From contig NZ_QAJR01000014.1 in the NCBI RefSeq assembly GCF_003852545.1, forward strand, positions 38,170-102,169: a stretch of 64,000 bases of DNA. Direction: 5' to 3'. The notes under the pieces are model-generated. The model made no database searches and was not told where the DNA came from. It saw only the letters and a list, made by a program, of their open reading frames with translations. Of the stretch, positions 54,294 through 64,000 are shown one piece after another. How positions within the stretch are numbered: the first letter of the stretch is position 1; every line of letters starts with the position of its first letter. The translations under genes were made by a program, and so were the position numbers. Origin of the DNA: Acidovorax sp. FJL06. GTDB taxonomy: Bacteria > Pseudomonadota > Gammaproteobacteria > Burkholderiales > Burkholderiaceae_C.

Positions 54294-54992
54294 ATGAGCG
54301 CATGGGGCTGGAAAAGGGAGCGGGAGGGGCTGTTGCAGTGGACGGCAGGCCCTCTGCGCGGCGCCGTGCTGCTCACTGCGTTGGGGGGCGTGCTGCCATC
54401 CGCTGCCTGGGCCGATGCAGTCTGGGAGTTTGTGGACGGCGACGGTGTAGTGCACATGGGCAATGGTTCCCCGCCGCCCGCCTCGCGGGGGGTGACCTGG
54501 CTCAGCCGCATTCCGTCGGTCAAGGCGGGCAAGGGCGGCAAGGAGCGCGAGCCATCGGCGCTGCAGTTTCCTGGTTTTGATGCAGCCAAGCCGCACCTGG
54601 AGGCCGCAGCGTTGTCGCAGTCGCTGGACCCGGCGCTGGTTATTGCCGTGGCTGCGGCGGAGTCGGCATTCAACGAGAGGGCCGTGTCCCGCAAAGGCGC
54701 GCTGGGCCTGATGCAGGTGATGCCCGCCACGGCCGAGCGCTACGGCGTTTCTGCGCGTCCGGCGTCAGAAGGAGACCATGCCGCCATGGAGCCCAAGGTG
54801 AATGCGCAGATCGGAAGCCGCTACCTGGCAGATCTGCTGCGGATGTTTGATGGCGACAAAGAGCTGGCTTTGGCGGCATACAACGCGGGCGAAGGCGCTG
54901 TGATCAAGCATGGGCGGCAGATCCCCCCCTATCCGGAAACGCAGCAATATGTTGCCAAGGTCATGCGCATTTACCGTGCCCTGGTCCGATAA
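54294..54992 (+). CDS. Lytic transglycosylase (DUF4124-SLT)
   Basis: A 232-residue exported protein: signal peptide to about residue 42 (AAWADA), a short DUF4124-like module (VWEFVDGDGVVHMGNGSP) and an SLT domain (about 105-230) with catalytic Glu in AVAAAESAFNERAVSRKGALGLMQVMPATA, seen here as ES...GLMQ, plus AAYNAGEGAVIKHG. It cleaves peptidoglycan glycan strands. Its place behind secretion and glycan genes may reflect wall opening for an envelope machine, but general turnover is equally possible. Confidence 0.92.
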   Translation: MSAWGWKREREGLLQWTAGPLRGAVLLTALGGVLPSAAWADAVWEFVDGDGVVHMGNGSPPPASRGVTWLSRIPSVKAGKGGKEREPSALQFPGFDAAKPHLEAAALSQSLDPALVIAVAAAESAFNERAVSRKGALGLMQVMPATAERYGVSARPASEGDHAAMEPKVNAQIGSRYLADLLRMFDGDKELALAAYNAGEGAVIKHGRQIPPYPETQQYVAKVMRIYRALVR

Positions 54993-55195
54993 GGCGCGGC
55001 CATCGCAAACATGAAGCGCCACATGACCCGCTCGACAACCCTGGTGGGGTCACTGCTCCTGTGCGGGCCTGCACCACTTCTTTCGCCAAGAACCGTACTA
55101 TTTCACGCAACAGGAGTCAATCGGTGGCCATGCGCAGCCGTGGCTAGCGGTTTCTTGCAGGCATTTGCGCCGAGTGCGGGTACGATCGGCCGCTC

Positions 55196-56299
55196 ATGAT
55201 CTGGTTATCTGTGGTGGCATTCATCGTCGCAGCGTTGGCTGCAGGGTACATCGTGCGATGGATGCGCAGCCACGCTTCCGTGTACGGCAACGGCATGCCG
55301 CAGCGCTTTCATTTTGGTGATGTTCCCCGCCTGGGCGGGGCGGCATTGCTGTTGGGCATCGGTTGCGGCTGGAGCCTGGGCGTGCTGCAGTCGCTGCAAT
55401 GGGGGGACCCTGGCTCGCTGAGGCTGGGGGGCTGGGTGTGGGGGTGGCTGGTGGTGTTGCTGCCCGCCGCCCTGGGGGGGATTGCCGAAGACATGACCCA
55501 GCGCCTCTCCGTCCGCTACCGCCTGATCCTGACCGGCGCATCGGGCGTCCTGGCCGTTGTCTTGCTGAACCTGACGCTTCCCCGCATGGGCTGGCCCTGG
55601 CTCGATGCCGTTCTGGCGGCGGCCCCCTGGCTGGGGGTTGCCATTGTGGTGCTGGCCGTGGCGGGCCTGCCCCATGCCTTCAACATCATCGACGGCTACA
55701 ACGGGCTGGCGGGCATGGTGGCCCTGATTGTCTGCCTGGCGCTGGCCCATGTGGCCCTGCAGGTGGGCGACCGGGCGCTGGCGGCGCTGCTGGTGTCCAC
55801 GGCGGCGGCCACGGGGGGCTTCCTGGTCTGGAACTACCCGCGCGGCATGCTGTTTGCCGGGGATGGCGGGGCCTATGTGTGGGGCGTGGTGATTGCCATG
55901 GCCAGCATCTCGCTGGTGCAGCGCAATGCCGATGTGTCGCCGTGGTTCCCCATGCTGCTGCTGATCTACCCTGTCTGGGAGACGATTTTTTCCATCTACC
56001 GTAAGGCGGTGCGGGGGGTCTCGCCGGGGGTGGCCGATGCCCTGCATTTTCACCAGCTCATCTACCGCCGCATCGTGCGCGGGGTTTTCCACGACGATGA
56101 GTCGCGCCGCATGCTGATGCGCAACAACCGCACTTCGCCCTACCTGTGGGGTTTTACCCTGCTGACGGTGGTGCCGGCCGTGCTGTTCTGGAACAACACG
56201 CTTTTGCTCATGGCGTTCTGCGGGCTGTTCGTGGTCAGCTACGTGATGGCCTACCTGGCCATCGTGCGCTTCAAGGTGCCGCACTGGCTGCGCCACTGA
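55196..56299 (+). CDS. MraY/WecA-family initiating glycosyl-1-phosphate transferase
   Basis: A 367-residue polytopic membrane protein (about ten segments) that loads a sugar-1-phosphate on undecaprenyl phosphate. Conserved pieces are LGGIAEDMTQRLSVRYRL (ED in place of DD), FNIIDGYNGLAGM, MLFAGDGGAYVWG and the His motif ADALHFHQLIYRR. It fits the initiating enzyme for the O-polysaccharide in this region. A 203-base gap separates it from the previous gene, so it probably has its own promoter; nothing else was seen in that gap. Confidence 0.92.
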   Translation: MIWLSVVAFIVAALAAGYIVRWMRSHASVYGNGMPQRFHFGDVPRLGGAALLLGIGCGWSLGVLQSLQWGDPGSLRLGGWVWGWLVVLLPAALGGIAEDMTQRLSVRYRLILTGASGVLAVVLLNLTLPRMGWPWLDAVLAAAPWLGVAIVVLAVAGLPHAFNIIDGYNGLAGMVALIVCLALAHVALQVGDRALAALLVSTAAATGGFLVWNYPRGMLFAGDGGAYVWGVVIAMASISLVQRNADVSPWFPMLLLIYPVWETIFSIYRKAVRGVSPGVADALHFHQLIYRRIVRGVFHDDESRRMLMRNNRTSPYLWGFTLLTVVPAVLFWNNTLLLMAFCGLFVVSYVMAYLAIVRFKVPHWLRH

Positions 56300-56318
56300 T
56301 TGAGCGGCAGCCACCCCA

Positions 56319-56353
56319 GGCCCGCCGGCCGTGTTGTGCGGCCATGGCGGGCC
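56319..56353. other. GC-rich inverted repeat upstream of argB
   Basis: GGCCCGCC-GGCC and GGCC-AT-GGCGGGCC pair around a 9-base loop between the WecA-like gene and argB. It may terminate the former without a T tract or lie in the argB leader. Confidence 0.4.
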
Positions 56354-56441
56354 CGATCAAAAACCGCTGGGCCCCTGCATGCCTTGCGAATGCGGCACAA
56401 TTTACGCCTTACTGTTTTCTTCTTCCGGACGGCACGCCTCC

Positions 56442-57332
56442 ATGACCGACCTTCTTTCGATTGCTCCCCGCGACAAGGCTGAAATTCTGGCCCAGGCGCT
56501 GCCTTACATCCGTAAGTTCCATGGCAAGACCATGGTCATCAAGTACGGCGGCAACGCCATGACCGACCCGGCCCTGCAGGCCGACTTTGCCGAAGACGTG
56601 GTGCTGCTCAAGCTGGTGGGCATGAACCCCGTGGTCGTGCACGGCGGCGGCCCGCAGATCGAGACCGCGCTCAATCGCCTGGGCAAGAAGGGTGAGTTCA
56701 TCCAGGGCATGCGCGTGACGGATGCCGAGACCATGGAAGTGGTCGAGTGGGTGCTGGCCGGCGAGGTGCAGCAGGACATCGTGGGCCTGATCAACCAGGC
56801 CGGCGGCAAGGCCGTGGGCCTGACCGGGCGTGACGGCGGCATGATCCGCGCGCAGAAGCTCAAGATGGTGGACAACAAGAACCCCGCCATCGAGCACGAC
56901 GTGGGCCAGGTGGGCGACATCGTCTCCATCGACCCCAGTGTGGTGAAGGCGCTGCAGGACGATGCCTTCATCCCCGTCATCAGCCCCATCGGCTTTGGCG
57001 AAAACAACGAGAGCTACAACATCAACGCCGACGTGGTGGCCAGCAAGCTGGCCGAGGTGCTCAAGGCCGAGAAGCTGGTGCTGCTCACCAACACCCCGGG
57101 CGTGCTGGACAAAGCGGGCAATTTGCTGACCGACCTGACCGCCCGCCGCATCGATGAGCTGTTTGCCGATGGCACGATCTCCGGCGGCATGCTGCCCAAG
57201 ATCGCTGGTGCGCTCGATGCCGCCAAGGCCGGCGTCAATGCGGTGCACATCATCGACGGCCGGGTGCCGCATGCCATGCTGCTGGAGATCCTGACCGAGC
57301 AGGCCTACGGCACGATGATTCGGTCGCACTGA
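56442..57332 (+). CDS. argB: Acetylglutamate kinase
   Basis: Second step of arginine biosynthesis: phosphorylates N-acetylglutamate. The 296-residue amino-acid-kinase fold has [29 protein letters not shown] and [15 protein letters not shown]. The start at 56442 gives [16 protein letters not shown], the usual betaproteobacterial N-terminus. The frame extends further upstream, but that part is not family-like. Confidence 0.97.
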   Translation: MTDLLSIAPRDKAEILAQALPYIRKFHGKTMVIKYGGNAMTDPALQADFAEDVVLLKLVGMNPVVVHGGGPQIETALNRLGKKGEFIQGMRVTDAETMEVVEWVLAGEVQQDIVGLINQAGGKAVGLTGRDGGMIRAQKLKMVDNKNPAIEHDVGQVGDIVSIDPSVVKALQDDAFIPVISPIGFGENNESYNINADVVASKLAEVLKAEKLVLLTNTPGVLDKAGNLLTDLTARRIDELFADGTISGGMLPKIAGALDAAKAGVNAVHIIDGRVPHAMLLEILTEQAYGTMIRSH

Positions 57333-57356
57333 TTTTTGATATTTCGGCAGCCTGCC

Positions 57357-58049
57357 ATGCGCTTGCTCTTGGTTGAAGACGATGTGATGGTGGCCAGCGG
57401 CATCAAGCTGGGGCTGACCGATGCCGGCTATGCCGTGGACTGGGTGGGCAGCGGCGAGCGTGCCGAAGAGGTGCTGCGCGCCGAGTCCTTCGACGCCGCG
57501 ATCATCGACATCGGCCTGCCTGCCATGGACGGCCTGGAGCTCACGCGCCGGCTGCGGCGCCCCGACATGGCCAGCCCGTCCATGCCGGTGCTCATCCTCA
57601 CCGCGCGCGATGCCTTGCACGACCGGGTCCAGGGGCTGGACCTGGGGGCGGACGACTACATGGTCAAGCCCTTCGAGCTGCCCGAACTGCTGGCGCGCCT
57701 GCGGGCGCTGCTGCGGCGCTCGCAGGCCGCGACCACGGCGGTGCTGAGCTTTGGCCCGCTGGAGCTGGACACGGCAGGCCGCCGCGCCAGCATCCGCGGC
57801 GGGGGCGGCGAACAGGTGATCGAGCTGGGGCCGCGCGAGTGGACGGTGCTCGAATACCTGCTCATCAACGCCCCCAAGCCCGCCAGCAAGGACAAGCTGC
57901 TGCAGGCGCTGACGGGCTGGGACAAGGAGATCACGCCCAACGCCGTCGAGGTGTATGTCTCCCGCCTGCGCGGCAAGCTGGAGCCCCATGGGGTGGCGCT
58001 GCGGTCCATCCGTGGTTTTGGCTACCGGCTGGAACTCCAGGCCCCCTGA
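57357..58049 (+). CDS. OmpR/PhoB-family response regulator
   Basis: The 230-residue protein has a receiver domain (about 1-118) with the acidic pair in VEDDVM, phospho-acceptor Asp in AAIIDIGLPAMDGLEL, Thr in LILTARD and Lys in VKPFELPEL. A winged-helix effector domain (about 128-228) ends GFGYRLE. It starts 24 bases after argB and precedes its cognate histidine kinase gene. The QseB/TctD-like layout does not reveal the signal. Confidence 0.95.
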   Translation: MRLLLVEDDVMVASGIKLGLTDAGYAVDWVGSGERAEEVLRAESFDAAIIDIGLPAMDGLELTRRLRRPDMASPSMPVLILTARDALHDRVQGLDLGADDYMVKPFELPELLARLRALLRRSQAATTAVLSFGPLELDTAGRRASIRGGGGEQVIELGPREWTVLEYLLINAPKPASKDKLLQALTGWDKEITPNAVEVYVSRLRGKLEPHGVALRSIRGFGYRLELQAP

Positions 58050-58082
58050 CCGGGGCGCTCCTTTTCTTCCGCCCTGTCCGCC

Positions 58083-59579
58083 ATGTTCCGCCGGAAATCC
58101 TCCACAGAGCGGCCTGGCTTGCGTGCCATGACGTCGGACCTGCGCACCCGTCTGCTGCTGATGCTGGTGCTGCCGCTGTGCCTGCTGGCGCTGGTGGGCG
58201 TGTGGCTGGACTACCGCTCGGCCGACGAGGCGGCGGGCCAGCATGACCAGCGCCTGGTGCGTTTGCTGCCCGCGCTGGCCGATTCGGTGCTGGCCCCGCC
58301 GATCCGTGACAACGCCCCCCCATTGCTGCTGCTGGCGCCGCCGATCGAGGACTTCCTGCGCCAGCACGCCGGTTTTTCGGCCTACAGCGTGCGCGACCTG
58401 TCGGGGAAATTGCTGCTGGGCAGCGACTGGGTGCATGGGGCGGTGCCCACCACCTTCGCCCCCGAGTTCCACAGCGTGGAGTTTGGGGGTGTGACCTACC
58501 GGGTGGCCGTGCAGCGCGGCCGCACGGGCGCCGGCGAGCTGGTGGTGTCGCTGGCCGATGGCTCCGATCCGCGCCAGAAATGGGGGCAGCAACTGCTGCT
58601 CCGGGTGCTGCTGCCCAACCTGGTGCTGCTGATGGCGGCCGGCTTTGCGATCCACTGGGCCGTGCGGCAGGCCTTCAAGCCGCTGGTGGGCCTGGCCGAA
58701 GCGGTGGAGCGCCGCTCGCCGCGCGACCTCAGTCCCATCGACGAGGCCGCCTCGCCCGACGAGGTGCGCCCGCTGGTGCATTCGCTCAACCGCCTGTTTG
58801 CGCTGGTCAATGCCCAGGCCGAAGGGCAGCGCCGTTTTGTGGCCGATGCGGCGCACCAGCTGCGCACGCCGCTGGCGGGCCTGCAGGCGCAGGTCGAGGC
58901 CTGGGCCATGATGGCCAAGGCGGCAGCGCCGCCGCGGGCCTCGTTTCCAGACTTTGACCGAAAAATGCCGCTGGCGCACGAGGATCGTGCCCAAGGCGCT
59001 ATTGTTTTGGGAGCGGATCAGATCGAGAAGCTGCGCAACGCCACACGCCGTACCTCGCAGCTCGCGCACCAGCTGCTGGCGCTGTCCCGGGCCGATGCGC
59101 GCAGCCTCGATGCCCAGCCGCCGCAGCGCGTGGACCTCAAGGACCTGTGCGAGTCCTTGCTGGAGAACTTTCTGGATGCCGCCACGGGCAAGGGGCTGGA
59201 CCTGGGCCTGGACGTCCAGCTGGTGCATGTGACCGGCCACGGCTGGCTGCTGCGCGAGCTGCTGTCCAACCTGGTGGACAACGCCATCAAATACACCCCG
59301 CCGGGCGGTGTCGTCACCATCCGCTGTGGCCTGCGCCAGGGCCGCAGCGGCCCGCCGCGTGCCTATGTCGAGGTCGAGGACGACGGCCCCGGCGTGCCCG
59401 AGGCCGAGCGCACGCGGGTGCTGCAGCGGTTCTACCGGGTGCCGGGTGCGGGCGGCGAGGGCACGGGCCTGGGGCTGGCCATTGCCGACGAGATCGCCCG
59501 CGTGCACCGTGCGGCGCTCACGCTGGGCGCCGGCCCGCAGGGGCGCGGGCTGCTGGTGACGGTGGTGTTTCCCTTGTAG
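58083..59579 (+). CDS. Membrane sensor histidine kinase (TctE/QseC-like)
   Basis: The 498-residue kinase has a membrane segment at about 22-42, a periplasmic sensor domain (about 43-170), a second membrane segment (about 172-195), HAMP-like linker, and dimerisation domain with His in ADAAHQLRTPLAGLQAQVEAW (H-box seen as HQLRTPL). The catalytic domain has LVDNAIKYTPPGG (N-box), DDGPGVP and GTGLGLAIAD. About 20 residues (293-311) between the two helices of the dimerisation domain are encoded by a dispersed repeat. It pairs with the response regulator just upstream. Confidence 0.94.
   Translation: MFRRKSSTERPGLRAMTSDLRTRLLLMLVLPLCLLALVGVWLDYRSADEAAGQHDQRLVRLLPALADSVLAPPIRDNAPPLLLLAPPIEDFLRQHAGFSAYSVRDLSGKLLLGSDWVHGAVPTTFAPEFHSVEFGGVTYRVAVQRGRTGAGELVVSLADGSDPRQKWGQQLLLRVLLPNLVLLMAAGFAIHWAVRQAFKPLVGLAEAVERRSPRDLSPIDEAASPDEVRPLVHSLNRLFALVNAQAEGQRRFVADAAHQLRTPLAGLQAQVEAWAMMAKAAAPPRASFPDFDRKMPLAHEDRAQGAIVLGADQIEKLRNATRRTSQLAHQLLALSRADARSLDAQPPQRVDLKDLCESLLENFLDAATGKGLDLGLDVQLVHVTGHGWLLRELLSNLVDNAIKYTPPGGVVTIRCGLRQGRSGPPRAYVEVEDDGPGVPEAERTRVLQRFYRVPGAGGEGTGLGLAIADEIARVHRAALTLGAGPQGRGLLVTVVFPL
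58960..59015 (-). repeat. Dispersed palindromic repeat, copy inside the kinase gene
   Basis: Contains AAAAATGCCGCTG, the arm pair GCGCACGAGGATCGTGC and GCTATTGTTTTGGGAGC, aligning with the ygjP copy. It is in frame. Confidence 0.65.
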
Positions 59580-59818
59580 CTGTTTGCTGCCGGGGCGCGG
59601 CGACTGGGGCCCGGGGGCTGTGCGAGAATCATTTCCATACACGATGGACTGGTGCAAACAGCGGAGGCGGCCGTGTGCCCCTGGCGCTGGCGGACCGCCT
59701 GCCGGCCTTCGCCGGTTGTTGCACCCTCCGTGACAATTCTTCCCGCCCTGCCGCACCCCAGCGCATGCCCCTGTTGGCATGGGGTGGGCGCCGGGCCCAA
59801 CCAGAGCCCCTGTCCCGC

Positions 59819-60481
59819 ATGTCCGAACTCTCGCCCCAGCCCGAGCCCGCGTCCACCGACGACGCGGGGGATGCCCCCGCCGCGCGCAAGCGGCCCAAGC
59901 CGGGCGAGCGCCGCGTGCAGATCCTGCAGGCGCTGGCCGCCATGCTGGAGCAGCCGGGCGCAGAGCGCATCACCACCGCTGCGCTGGCCGCGCGCCTGTC
60001 GGTGAGCGAGGCGGCGCTGTACCGCCATTTCGCGAGCAAGGCGCAGATGTTCGAGGGGCTGATCGACTTCATCGAGCAGACCGTGTTCACCCTGGTGGCA
60101 CAGATCACCGGCCGCGATGTGCCCGACCCCGAACAGTCTGCAGACATCGGTGCGCGCCAGGCGGCCCGCATCGTGGCGCTGCTGCTGCAGTTTGGCGAGC
60201 GCAACCCCGGCATGGTGCGGGTGATGGTGGGCGATGCGCTGGTGTTCGAGCACGAGCGCCTGCAGCAGCGCATGAACCAGTTCTTCGACCGCATCGAGTC
60301 CACGCTGCGCCAGTGCCTGCGCCCGGCCACGGCCGCGTCGGCCACGCCCACGGTGGATGCCCAGGTGGCGGCCAGCGTGCTCACCGCGTTTGCGCTGGGG
60401 CGCCTGCAGCGCTATGCCCGCTCGGGCTTCAAGCGCCTGCCGTCGGAGCACCTGGATGCGAGCCTGGCGCTGATCCTGTAG
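59819..60481 (+). CDS. slmA: Nucleoid occlusion factor SlmA (TetR superfamily)
   Basis: A 220-residue protein: about 25 disordered Pro/Ala residues, then KPGERRVQILQALAAMLEQPGAERITTAALAARLSVSEAALYRHFASKAQMFEGLIDFIEQ, of which LSVSEAALYRHFASKA is the recognition helix region. The C-terminal dimer domain has MVRVMVGDALVFEHERLQ. These blocks match SlmA, which binds sites across the chromosome and blocks FtsZ assembly over the nucleoid. The start at 59819 gives MSELSPQPEP; the frame is open upstream without family resemblance. Confidence 0.92.
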   Translation: MSELSPQPEPASTDDAGDAPAARKRPKPGERRVQILQALAAMLEQPGAERITTAALAARLSVSEAALYRHFASKAQMFEGLIDFIEQTVFTLVAQITGRDVPDPEQSADIGARQAARIVALLLQFGERNPGMVRVMVGDALVFEHERLQQRMNQFFDRIESTLRQCLRPATAASATPTVDAQVAASVLTAFALGRLQRYARSGFKRLPSEHLDASLALIL

Positions 60482-60535
60482 CGCCTGCCGCTGTCCGCCA
60501 GCCGTGGGTGCCAATGGGCGTTCAACTGGCGGGAG

Positions 60536-60561
60536 CCGTTCGGGCTGAACCTGTCGAAGCC
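60536..60561. repeat. TTCGGGCTGAGC-type repeat, single copy
   Basis: CCGTTCGGGCTGAACCTGTC followed by GAAGCC; matches the arms at 63855-63925 and, more loosely, 39-65. I recognise it from memory as common between genes in Burkholderiales. Confidence 0.6.
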
Positions 60562-60730
60562 AGTGTGCTCACGGTGCAGAGCCCTTTGACCAGCTTGAGC
60601 GGTTGATACCGGCATGCGAGAAGGGGCCGCAGGGCAGGGCGGCCCCGCCGTGCGGTGGTGCCGCCACAACGTGCATTTGGGTGGCCCTCCCTATTTTTCA
60701 GAGGGGTTTTGGCTGGTTGCTGAATTTGCT

Positions 60731-60756
60731 GCAAAATAGAACGAACGTTCGTTTTT
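60731..60756. promoter_or_regulatory. Palindromic operator upstream of the fatty acid oxidation operon
   Basis: The core AACGAACGTTCGTT is a perfect 14-base palindrome. The 26-base block matches the lip-lifO site (5365-5390) at 24 positions. It ends 10 bases before the TetR gene start, so the regulator probably represses its own operon. Confidence 0.75.
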
Positions 60757-60766
60757 ATTCGTGCAC

Positions 60767-61510
60767 ATGTCCGCCACCCCCGAATCCAGCCCTGCCCCCC
60801 GCAGTCCCCGTGCACGCAGCGGCACGGGCCGCGCGCTGCAAAAAGGCCAGCAAACCAAGGCCGCCATCGTCGAGGCGGCACTGGGCCTGGCCACGCACAT
60901 CGGGCTGGAAGGCCTGTCCATCGGGGCGTTGGCCGATGTCACGGGCATGAGCAAGTCGGGCGTGTTTGCCCACTTTGGCTCGCGCGAAGAACTGCAGATT
61001 TCCGTCATCCGCGAATACCACACCCGCTTCGAGCAGGAGGTGTTCTACCCCGCCATGGCCGCTGCGCGCGGCGTGGGCCGGCTGCGTGCGCTGTTTGACA
61101 ACTGGATGAAGCGCACCTCGATCGAAATCGACTCGGGCTGCATCTACATCAGCGGTGCGGTTGAGTTCGACGACCGCACCGGCCCCGTGCGCGACGCGCT
61201 GGCCAGCTCGGTGCTGACCTGGCACGCCGCCATGCGCCGCGCCATCGAGCAGTGCAAGGGCTTGGGCGAGCTGCGCACCGACACCAATGCCGAGCAGATG
61301 CTGTTCGAGATCCACGGCCTCATCCTCGCGCTGCACTACGAAGCGCGCTTCCTGCAAACCCCCGGCTCCATGGGCCGGGCCGTGCAGGGCTTTCACAACA
61401 TCCTGGCGCGCTACAGCGCCGCATCGCCAGGCGCCCCCGCACAAGCAGCCCCCGCCGCCACTGCCAAGCGCCGCAAAGTTTCCAACCAAACCACCACCTC
61501 CAAGGAGTAA
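60767..61510 (+). CDS. TetR-family regulator of fatty acid oxidation
   Basis: The 247-residue protein has a disordered basic N-terminus, helix-turn-helix (about residues 33-80, with LSIGALADVTGMSKSGVFAHFGSREEL, seen as GMSKSGVFAHFGS) and a helical ligand domain. It is followed 5 bases later by an acyl-CoA dehydrogenase gene and overlaps an operator. TetR-type regulators that sense acyl-CoA (FadR, FadP, PsrA) are established in proteobacteria, and this fits that group. GTG 60761 is an alternative start. Confidence 0.9.
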   Translation: MSATPESSPAPRSPRARSGTGRALQKGQQTKAAIVEAALGLATHIGLEGLSIGALADVTGMSKSGVFAHFGSREELQISVIREYHTRFEQEVFYPAMAAARGVGRLRALFDNWMKRTSIEIDSGCIYISGAVEFDDRTGPVRDALASSVLTWHAAMRRAIEQCKGLGELRTDTNAEQMLFEIHGLILALHYEARFLQTPGSMGRAVQGFHNILARYSAASPGAPAQAAPAATAKRRKVSNQTTTSKE

Positions 61511-61515
61511 ACCCC

Positions 61516-63312
<1,797 letters not shown>

Positions 63313-63330
63313 TCGTCACCCCGGACACGC

Positions 63331-63400
63331 GGATTTTTGGCCTTTTTGCCACGGAGCGCTTATGTACAAAGCGGTAGCAGCTATTGTTTTTACAGCAAGT
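63331..63400 (-). repeat. Dispersed palindromic repeat spanning the start of the DUF2147 gene
   Basis: Contains TTTTTGCCACG, GCGCTTATGTACAAAGCGG and AGCAGCTATTGTTTTTACAG, matching the reverse-oriented copies. The GGAG ribosome site, the ATG at 63362 and the first codons lie inside it. Confidence 0.7.
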
Positions 63401-63811
63401 GTGGTGCCGGCCTGGGCGCAGATGACGCCCGAGGGCCTGTGGCGCAACATCGACGACAAGACCGGTGAAGCCAAGGCCGAAATCCGCATCCGCGACACGG
63501 GCGGCGGCCTGCTCAACGGGGCGCTCGAAAAGCGCCTCGGCAAGGACGCCAAGCCCACCGATGTGTGCGAAGAGTGCTCGGACGACCGCAAGGGCAAGCC
63601 CATCCTCGGTCTGGAGGTCATCCGCGGCGCCCGCAAGGCCGAGGGCAAGGACCCCGCCCAGCCTGTCTGGGAGGGCGGCAAGATCCTCGACCCCGAGAAC
63701 GGCCGCAGCTACACCCTGCGCATGACGCCCATCGACGGCGGCAAGAAGCTCGAAGTGCGGGGCTCCATCGGCCCCTTTGGCCGCACGCAGACCTGGATAC
63801 GGATCCAGTAA
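63362..63811 (+). CDS. DUF2147 secreted protein
   Basis: A 149-residue exported protein: signal peptide MYKAVAAIVFTASVVPAWAQ, then a DUF2147 domain with EGLWRNIDDKTGEAKAEIRI at the start, a conserved Cys pair (DVCEEC), GLEVIRG and a final GRTQTWIRI. The function is unknown; the lipocalin-like fold suggests binding of a small lipid. It lies between the acyl-CoA dehydrogenase and fadB genes. Its start region coincides with a dispersed repeat. Confidence 0.9.
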   Translation: MYKAVAAIVFTASVVPAWAQMTPEGLWRNIDDKTGEAKAEIRIRDTGGGLLNGALEKRLGKDAKPTDVCEECSDDRKGKPILGLEVIRGARKAEGKDPAQPVWEGGKILDPENGRSYTLRMTPIDGGKKLEVRGSIGPFGRTQTWIRIQ

Positions 63812-63854
63812 ACGCGCTGATCCATTCATCCAACCAACCCTCCATTCACCCACC

Positions 63855-63925
63855 CGCTCGCCCTGAGCTTGTCGCAGGGCCTGGCCCACCCCTCGCCAAG
63901 GCTTCGACAAGCTCAGCCCGAACGG
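63855..63925. repeat. Inverted pair of TTCGGGCTGAGC-type repeats
   Basis: One arm, CGCTCGCCCTGAGCTTGTCG-CAGGGC, and the opposite arm, GGCTTCGACAAGCTCAGCCC-GAACGG, are separated by 19 bases and can fold into a long hairpin between the DUF2147 gene and fadB. Confidence 0.7.
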
Positions 63926-63944
63926 ATTGAACCTACCCAAACCC

Positions 63945-64000
63945 ATGTCCCGATTCCAAGTGAAGAAAGTCGCCGTGCTCGGCGCAGGCGTGATGGGCGC
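63945..64000 (+). CDS. fadB: 3-hydroxyacyl-CoA dehydrogenase (FadB-like), 5' end only
   Basis: Only the first 18 codons are in the window: MSRFQVKKVAVLGAGVMG. The GAGVMG dinucleotide motif so close to the N-terminus is typical of 3-hydroxyacyl-CoA dehydrogenase proteins, which carry out the second and third steps of beta-oxidation with the upstream dehydrogenase. The rest lies beyond the window edge. Confidence 0.75.
   Translation, partial: MSRFQVKKVAVLGAGVMG

Noticed and set aside
56409-59780. A 1,123-codon open frame on the minus strand, and others of 500-730 codons opposite glyS, the acyl-CoA reductase gene and the 43-45 kb genes
   Set aside because: They lie wholly opposite well-recognised genes and have His/Gln/Gly/Arg-rich composition typical of antisense frames in high-GC DNA, with no domain resemblance.
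60717-60742. TTGCTG and TAGAAC near the acyl-CoA dehydrogenase operator as a promoter
   Set aside because: The spacer is only 14 bases, so it was not listed.

Overview
The window is high-GC, densely coded chromosomal DNA from a betaproteobacterium, most likely a Comamonadaceae member close to Acidovorax. This rests on gene families and neighbourhoods (corC-lnt, fabA-fabB, glyQ-glyS-gmhB-plsC-ygjP, a Bug-type binding protein, a phasin) and on three kinds of dispersed repeat that I associate with that family from memory. No tRNA, rRNA, CRISPR array, insertion sequence or prophage was seen. No stretch longer than 300 bases lacks a gene.

Layout. 1-6 kb: aromatic amino acid catabolism (phhA, a Bug binding protein, hppD) and an Lrp/AsnC regulator, with a secreted lipase and its foldase (lip-lifO) between hppD and the regulator. 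6-26 kb: mostly housekeeping genes: a GNAT protein, corC-lnt, fabA-fabB, a LysR regulator divergent from a periplasmic asparaginase, glyQ-glyS, gmhB, plsC, ygjP, a rhodanese, kbp, coaX, a TPR protein, a TetR regulator, a phasin with a histone-like tail, and a 661-residue two-domain reductase of the Marinobacter fatty acyl-CoA reductase type.

26-56 kb: a cell-surface region. It starts with dTDP-rhamnose synthesis (rfbBDAC) and two glycosyltransferases. A complete type II secretion operon follows in Xanthomonas xps order (E F G H I J K L M N D). Next come a lipoprotein, a strongly expressed secreted protein of unknown family, a propeller-like lipoprotein and a parvulin-type isomerase. Then come two more glycosyltransferases (one WsaF-like), an epimerase, a Wzm/Wzt ABC exporter, an LPLAT acyltransferase, a methyltransferase with a C-terminal coiled coil, a hexapeptide acetyltransferase, a lytic transglycosylase and a WecA-like initiating transferase. 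My reading is an ABC-exported rhamnose-containing O-polysaccharide locus that also holds a secretion system and a candidate surface-layer-like protein.

56-64 kb: argB, a two-component system, slmA, then a fatty acid oxidation operon: TetR regulator, acyl-CoA dehydrogenase, a DUF2147 protein and the start of fadB. A 26-bp site upstream of this TetR gene recurs with two mismatches upstream of the lipase operon 55 kb away, which suggests that lipase production and fatty acid degradation share a regulator. The type II system is a plausible exporter for the lipase as well.

A second theme is a short (about 55 bp) imperfect palindromic repeat. Besides two or three intergenic copies, it appears inside lnt, ygjP, rfbD and a histidine kinase gene, and it supplies the start region of the DUF2147 gene.
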